Source of the DNA: Aquanectria penicillioides
Lineage: Eukaryota > Ascomycota > Sordariomycetes > Hypocreales > Nectriaceae
Direction: 5' to 3'
DNA: 64,000 bases
Assembly: GCA_003415625.1 (NCBI GenBank)
Contig: PYIU01000005.1
Location: 4,159,001-4,223,000 of the forward strand
The stretch's first letter is position 1. Each line of letters begins with the position of its first letter. The position numbers and the translations under genes were made by a program. Of the stretch, positions 60,219 through 64,000 are shown piece by piece. Under the pieces are notes generated by a model that was not told the DNA's origin, made no database searches, and saw nothing but the letters and a program-made list of their open reading frames with translations.

Positions 60219-60959
60219 CTACACGCTCTCTGCGTCGCTAGCTTCCTTTTGTTGCGCTCCCTTCTTCGCAAACAGCTTCCCTCCCACCTTGTCTGTCAGG
60301 TGGTCGGCCTTCTCGCCGAAGAATGTCTTCAGAGATCCGTACACGCCAGAGGTCAGCCAGAGGATGGAGTTTACAAAGTCGACCCAGACGGTGCCCTTCA
60401 TCAGGCTGGTCGAACTGCCCTTGTACGAGTTGTCGCTGTCCCGGTGGAGAAAGATGCCTGCAAAAATTCCGAACACGACGATCCACATGATGAAGAGAAA
60501 GAGGTCCCAGGAAAAGGCGCGATACGTCTTGAAGAGCTTGAGCTTGCTGCCAACGAGCGGGATAGCACCGAGGGGCGTAGCTGCGACGAAGAGAATGGCG
60601 GTGATGGCCGATGTTCCAGCAACAATGATGGCAAAGAGCCACTCGGCCGAGTATCCATCATGGGCCTTGCGGTCCGCATCGACGCGGTTGCCGTAGATGG
60701 CGCAGGCGATGATGGCCAAGATGAACTGCAGCCCGCGGCAAATGAGGCGCGGTACCACCTCGAAAGTCTTGAGCCAGGCCTTGCCCACAGTCTTGCCTGT
60801 GTCGGCGCCTTCGTTGAAAGCATGATGTCCGGCTTTGCGGCCGAGCTCCTTCTTGTCTGCGGCGCGGAGCTCGGAGGCGGCGCCGGCGAGGCCCTTGACG
60901 TTTTGGCCCATCTCAATAGCCGTCTGGCCGGCTTTGATAGCGGTTCCAACTTTACCCAT
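60219..60959 (-). CDS. MARVEL-like four-TM membrane protein, 246 aa
   Basis: Single exon. An Ala/Gly/Lys-rich N-terminal ~70 residues (MGKVGTAIKAGQTAIEMGQN) precede four hydrophobic segments (about residues 73-91, 108-132, 148-172 and 190-210), separated by a short cytosolic loop containing NRVDADRKAHDG and an extracellular or lumenal loop with HRDSDNSYKG; a Lys-rich C-tail ends DAESV. This topology matches fungal MARVEL-domain proteins (plasma membrane or vesicle, possibly eisosome-associated). A specific role cannot be assigned. Codon use is strongly G/C-ending, unlike the neighbouring NTF2-like gene, suggesting a well-expressed conserved gene. Confidence 0.8.
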   Translation of the reverse strand: MGKVGTAIKAGQTAIEMGQNVKGLAGAASELRAADKKELGRKAGHHAFNEGADTGKTVGKAWLKTFEVVPRLICRGLQFILAIIACAIYGNRVDADRKAHDGYSAEWLFAIIVAGTSAITAILFVAATPLGAIPLVGSKLKLFKTYRAFSWDLFLFIMWIVVFGIFAGIFLHRDSDNSYKGSSTSLMKGTVWVDFVNSILWLTSGVYGSLKTFFGEKADHLTDKVGGKLFAKKGAQQKEASDAESV

Positions 60960-61999
60960 GGTGGCGGAGGTAAAAGAGGGTGTCTTTGATGCGAATGAGA
61001 AGAAATTTGCGAGTGAAGAAACAGCAAGAGAGTGTCAATCGGGATGTTTTCAGCGATGGATCGGGCTAGATTATTGACCGATGTTGTAGTGTGAGAAGAA
61101 CCTGAAGGGTATAACAAAACTGGCCAGCAGTGTGAAAATGAAGGATTCTAAGGAAACAAAGGCAAACGACGGATGGATGACGAAGAGTGTATGGAGACTG
61201 AATGGGAGACTTGAGATCTTTATAAAACCCATCAGCGGGACACGAAACGAAAACAAAGAACAAAGAAGCCCATGTTTGCGCGACAACAAAGACGGCGCTG
61301 ACGCTCTCACCGAACGATGGTCAGCCAAACGAGGCCAAACGGGGACAAAAGAGGCCGCAAACGCTGGCGTCCTCCCTCAGTGCAGGAATTCCACAGCCAA
61401 TCATCCCAGAATCTGTCGTATTCAACTGTTTGGACGTGTTTGGGTCGTCGAGAGTTGCCTCCCAATGGTTTGTGTTTTGCCGCCCTTGCTGCGGCGCTTA
61501 TCGAAACACCAGGCCCGCTCATTTGGATTATGTCACCATCCGTCCCACCCATACGGAGCACGCGGGAAAAAATAGCACAAAAAGATGTCGAAAAAAAAAA
61601 GAGAGGGAAGAAATAGAGAAAAGGTTAAGCAACGAAAAAGGAAAGGCGTTTTGCTATGCGCCGACCTTGGTTTTCCCGTTTGGCGTTGTGCAAGGACGAA
61701 CCGGGTTTGAAGGACGCGACTTTGGTTGCTCCAGGTGGCCAAAAATGGCACCATCTGCTGGAGTTGGCGCCCGAAAAAGAGAGCGAAAACCAGGATTCGG
61801 CCTGGGGTAAACATGGAGCGGCGGTTAGGGATCTCGAATTCGGGTCTTGAAATGGTTGAAATCCAGATCAAGTTGAATCTCATAATCTCATCATCGCACC
61901 AAATTCCCCGATGATTGCCACAACGCGAAGGCTTTGTTATTCTTTAGGCTCAGGGATGCATACATTCTGATGTCGCAGAGGGCAGATAACTTCAGTCCC
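60960..61999. other. Intergenic; MARVEL-gene promoter and nitronate-monooxygenase 3' region
   Basis: 1.04 kb without a credible gene; contains A/G-rich stretches (for example near 61590-61625). Short open frames are out-of-frame chance runs. Confidence 0.5.
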
Positions 62000-63061
62000 C
62001 TAACTCAAGTCTGTGAACCCATTCAGTATCCCCTTTGCGTCAGCTCTTACACGCTCGACAATCACTCCCGCGTCTTCAACGCTGTGCACCAGCCCAACGG
62101 CCGCCCCAGCGTACGTGGCCAATCTTCCTTGAGGACCCCAGCCTTCATCACCAGCTTTCTCTGCTTCGTCGTGGAGTTTTTTCAGCTCCTCAAACGGCAC
62201 TCCGGCTTGTTGGTCGTGCCAGCTCTGGTTGAGGATGCCGCGTGGACTGTACTGCTCGGGCCAACCCATGGTCCCTCGGAGATGGTTGTACAACATAGTC
62301 CTGGTCGTGCATTGGGCTCCATTGGTGGCCCGAACGACTTCATTTTGGTATCCTTGCTTGATACGTGCCTCTGTCGATGCGAGGAACCGGGTGCCCATCG
62401 CGACACCATCGGCACCGAGCGCAAGAGCTGCTGCTACTCCCCTACCGTCTGCGATTCCACCAGCAGCGTAGAGCGACATCCCCGAGCCGCGCACCGCATC
62501 TGATATCTCTGGGAACAGTGCCATGATTCCCAGTCCATCATTGGCTCGTCCATGGCCGCCTGCCTCGGCTCCTTGGATGACCAACGCATCTGGACGTGAC
62601 TGACTCTCTGCTGACTCCAGGGCTTCTCCAAGGGTTCCAACCTGAGTCCAAATTTCGATGTCCTTGAACTCACCTCGCAGGCGGCTGGCCCACTCATCCA
62701 ATTCTGCCTGCCCAGCGCGTGGTGCGAAAAGCCATGCCACACAGGGTCGGTACTCTCGGACTGCTTTAGCGGCCGTGTTGATGTCGCCGTTCCAGAGCTG
62801 GAAGCCAACGCCCACCGGCAGAGTATCTTCAGAGGGGAAAGTTTTGGGCAAATCTTTAGCTTTGCTCAATAAATTGCGAAATGCGTCCAGATCCGTGATT
62901 GTATCTTCTGGTTTCAAGCCGGGGCCGATGAATCCGAGACCTCCAGCTTTGGACACGGCGAGAGCAAGTTCCGGCCCAGACATGACGCGCATAGGGGCGC
63001 CAATTATCGCAGGCGACTTGACCCACGGGAAAATCTTCACTCCAGCCCTTATTGCGCTCAT
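62000..63061 (-). CDS. Nitronate monooxygenase (2-nitropropane dioxygenase family), 353 aa
   Basis: FMN-dependent TIM-barrel enzyme that oxidises alkyl nitronates such as propionate-3-nitronate to aldehydes plus nitrite or nitrate, a detoxification role. Single exon; start MSAIRAGVKIFPWVKSPAIIGAPM at 63061. FMN and phosphate motifs are visible: GGLGFIGPG (residues 40-48), VIQGAEAGGHGRAND (about 160-174), AAGGIADGRGVAAALALGADGVAMGTRFL (family block). Full length with no damage. It is transcribed toward the MARVEL gene, and the right copy of the inverted repeat lies about 440 bp upstream of its start. Family call is certain; the class (I or II) is not resolved. Confidence 0.95.
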   Translation of the reverse strand: MSAIRAGVKIFPWVKSPAIIGAPMRVMSGPELALAVSKAGGLGFIGPGLKPEDTITDLDAFRNLLSKAKDLPKTFPSEDTLPVGVGFQLWNGDINTAAKAVREYRPCVAWLFAPRAGQAELDEWASRLRGEFKDIEIWTQVGTLGEALESAESQSRPDALVIQGAEAGGHGRANDGLGIMALFPEISDAVRGSGMSLYAAGGIADGRGVAAALALGADGVAMGTRFLASTEARIKQGYQNEVVRATNGAQCTTRTMLYNHLRGTMGWPEQYSPRGILNQSWHDQQAGVPFEELKKLHDEAEKAGDEGWGPQGRLATYAGAAVGLVHSVEDAGVIVERVRADAKGILNGFTDLS

Positions 63062-64000
63062 CTTTTCTCACTCTGCTTGAATCTCAATTATCGAATTGGC
63101 GAGATGTGATGTGATGGTGAGTCGTCTCAATACTGGCACGTGAAGCGGGGCAATTTTTGGTAGACTCGGACCGCCGAGATTGCTCGGGATTTAGAAGAAC
63201 ATCGAGATTTACAGGTTTTTGCACTCGGTGATGTTGATTAGAGCGGTGCAATGTCGATATAAGGACTAAAATCTTCAATTCTTCTGCTGAATGAGCTCTT
63301 ATAAGAGAATGTCATGCTCCGCGGAGAAGCCAAGGTTCTAAATGCACTCTCGACAAATCATTTATTATTGTTGGTTGGATTTGTCAGACCATATTAGTGT
63401 CGGAGGTTAACCGAGGTATGTTTGTTAAAACTACGACGAAGGTGCCATGTTGAAAGGAATAATACTGTCCTTGAAGATGATATTTGTAATCACCGCGAAT
63501 CTAACTAGTGAACGGGGGACAAAACCCCAGGAAGGAAATAGACTTTAGAGAACACCAGCACCACCCAGTAAAACAGACGTCTTGTGAAGGAATCGGTGAG
63601 GTAGAAAGGAAAGTGGAAAATAAATAAATAAATGTCCGAAAAGGAGTAAATAGGCCAAATCGCCCAAAATAAAAGTGAACAAATATCAGGCCAACTTGGT
63701 CAACCGAAAGCACCCAAAAGAAACATCAAAACTGGCCGGAAAAGTTGGGTATTGGGGATGCTTGGTCTGGTAACCTTGGTGTTGAGACTCGCCATCTGTC
63801 CTACTGAGATGGGTTTTGCTAAATCCATCACAGCTAAGCACATCCATAATTGCTAATAATACATTTACGCTGGTCTAGCTTTCTCCTACTCAATAGTCAA
63901 TACAATCTTCTTTAGGCCATGTAATCGACGTGCACCTCGATCTGCCTGACGTGCATTGCAAAATTCGGCTAGATACCCTATACTGCGGAGGCGCGATCTC
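63062..64000. other. Intergenic to window end; promoter and dispersed repeat
   Basis: No gene. Contains the nitronate monooxygenase promoter (with a single CGG-A-CCG at about 63170) and the right copy of the dispersed repeat. Confidence 0.5.
63499..63815 (-). repeat. Dispersed repeat, right copy (inverted relative to 58.5-58.8 kb)
   Basis: Reverse complement of the left copy. Similarity begins near CTAACTAG at 63501 and fades after GAGATGGGTT at about 63805-63815. No coding content. Confidence 0.75.

Overview
The window is nuclear DNA of a filamentous ascomycete (Pezizomycotina, probably a sordariomycete; the order is inference). Support: nearly all introns are 40-125 bp with GT..AG ends and CTNAC-like branch points; there are four Zn2Cys6 regulators, cytochromes P450, an MRP-type ABC transporter, a fungal NLR, and a 4.5-kb block of extreme A+T content typical of RIP.

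Layout. 0-2 kb: 3' part of an NB-ARC/TPR (NLR-like) gene. 4-6.5 kb: five-exon cytosolic-type tyrosinase. 7.2-9.2 kb: amino-acid permease. 9.2-13.9 kb: low-complexity gene desert upstream of a Zn2Cys6 regulator (13.9-16.4 kb). 17.6-18.7 kb: GT32-type Golgi glycosyltransferase. 19.2-25.4 kb: compact sucrose/oligosaccharide-use module (MAL/InuR-like regulator, GH32 enzyme without signal peptide, MFS sugar transporter); the last two diverge from a promoter with two identical 13-bp palindromes. 25.7-26.2 kb: gene relic. 27.1-31.6 kb: RIP-ruined DNA transposon with ~53-bp terminal inverted repeats and a 6-bp target duplication. 32-40 kb: Zn2Cys6 regulator followed by an ABCC transporter.

40-58 kb holds the most interesting region: a zinc alcohol dehydrogenase, a stilbene-cleaving-type carotenoid oxygenase, an alpha/beta-hydrolase, a dihydroxybenzoate-decarboxylase-family amidohydrolase, an aldehyde dehydrogenase, two P450s and a Zn2Cys6 regulator. 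Every promoter here carries two to four copies of one palindrome, CGG-N3-CCG (16 copies in total, consensus KCGGNNNCCGM). I infer a co-regulated pathway, most simply catabolism of a plant aromatic: C=C cleavage to aldehydes, oxidation or reduction of these, ring hydroxylation and decarboxylation. The substrate is inference.

58-64 kb: inverted copies of a ~320-bp repeat enclose an NTF2-like gene, a MARVEL-like four-TM protein and a nitronate monooxygenase. Four genes (regulator at 13.9 kb, glycosyltransferase, regulator at 32 kb, second P450) each appear to lack a single base in a G or C run; assembly undercalling is the likely cause, real mutation is possible. Exon coordinates below were worked out by hand from splice signals and protein continuity.
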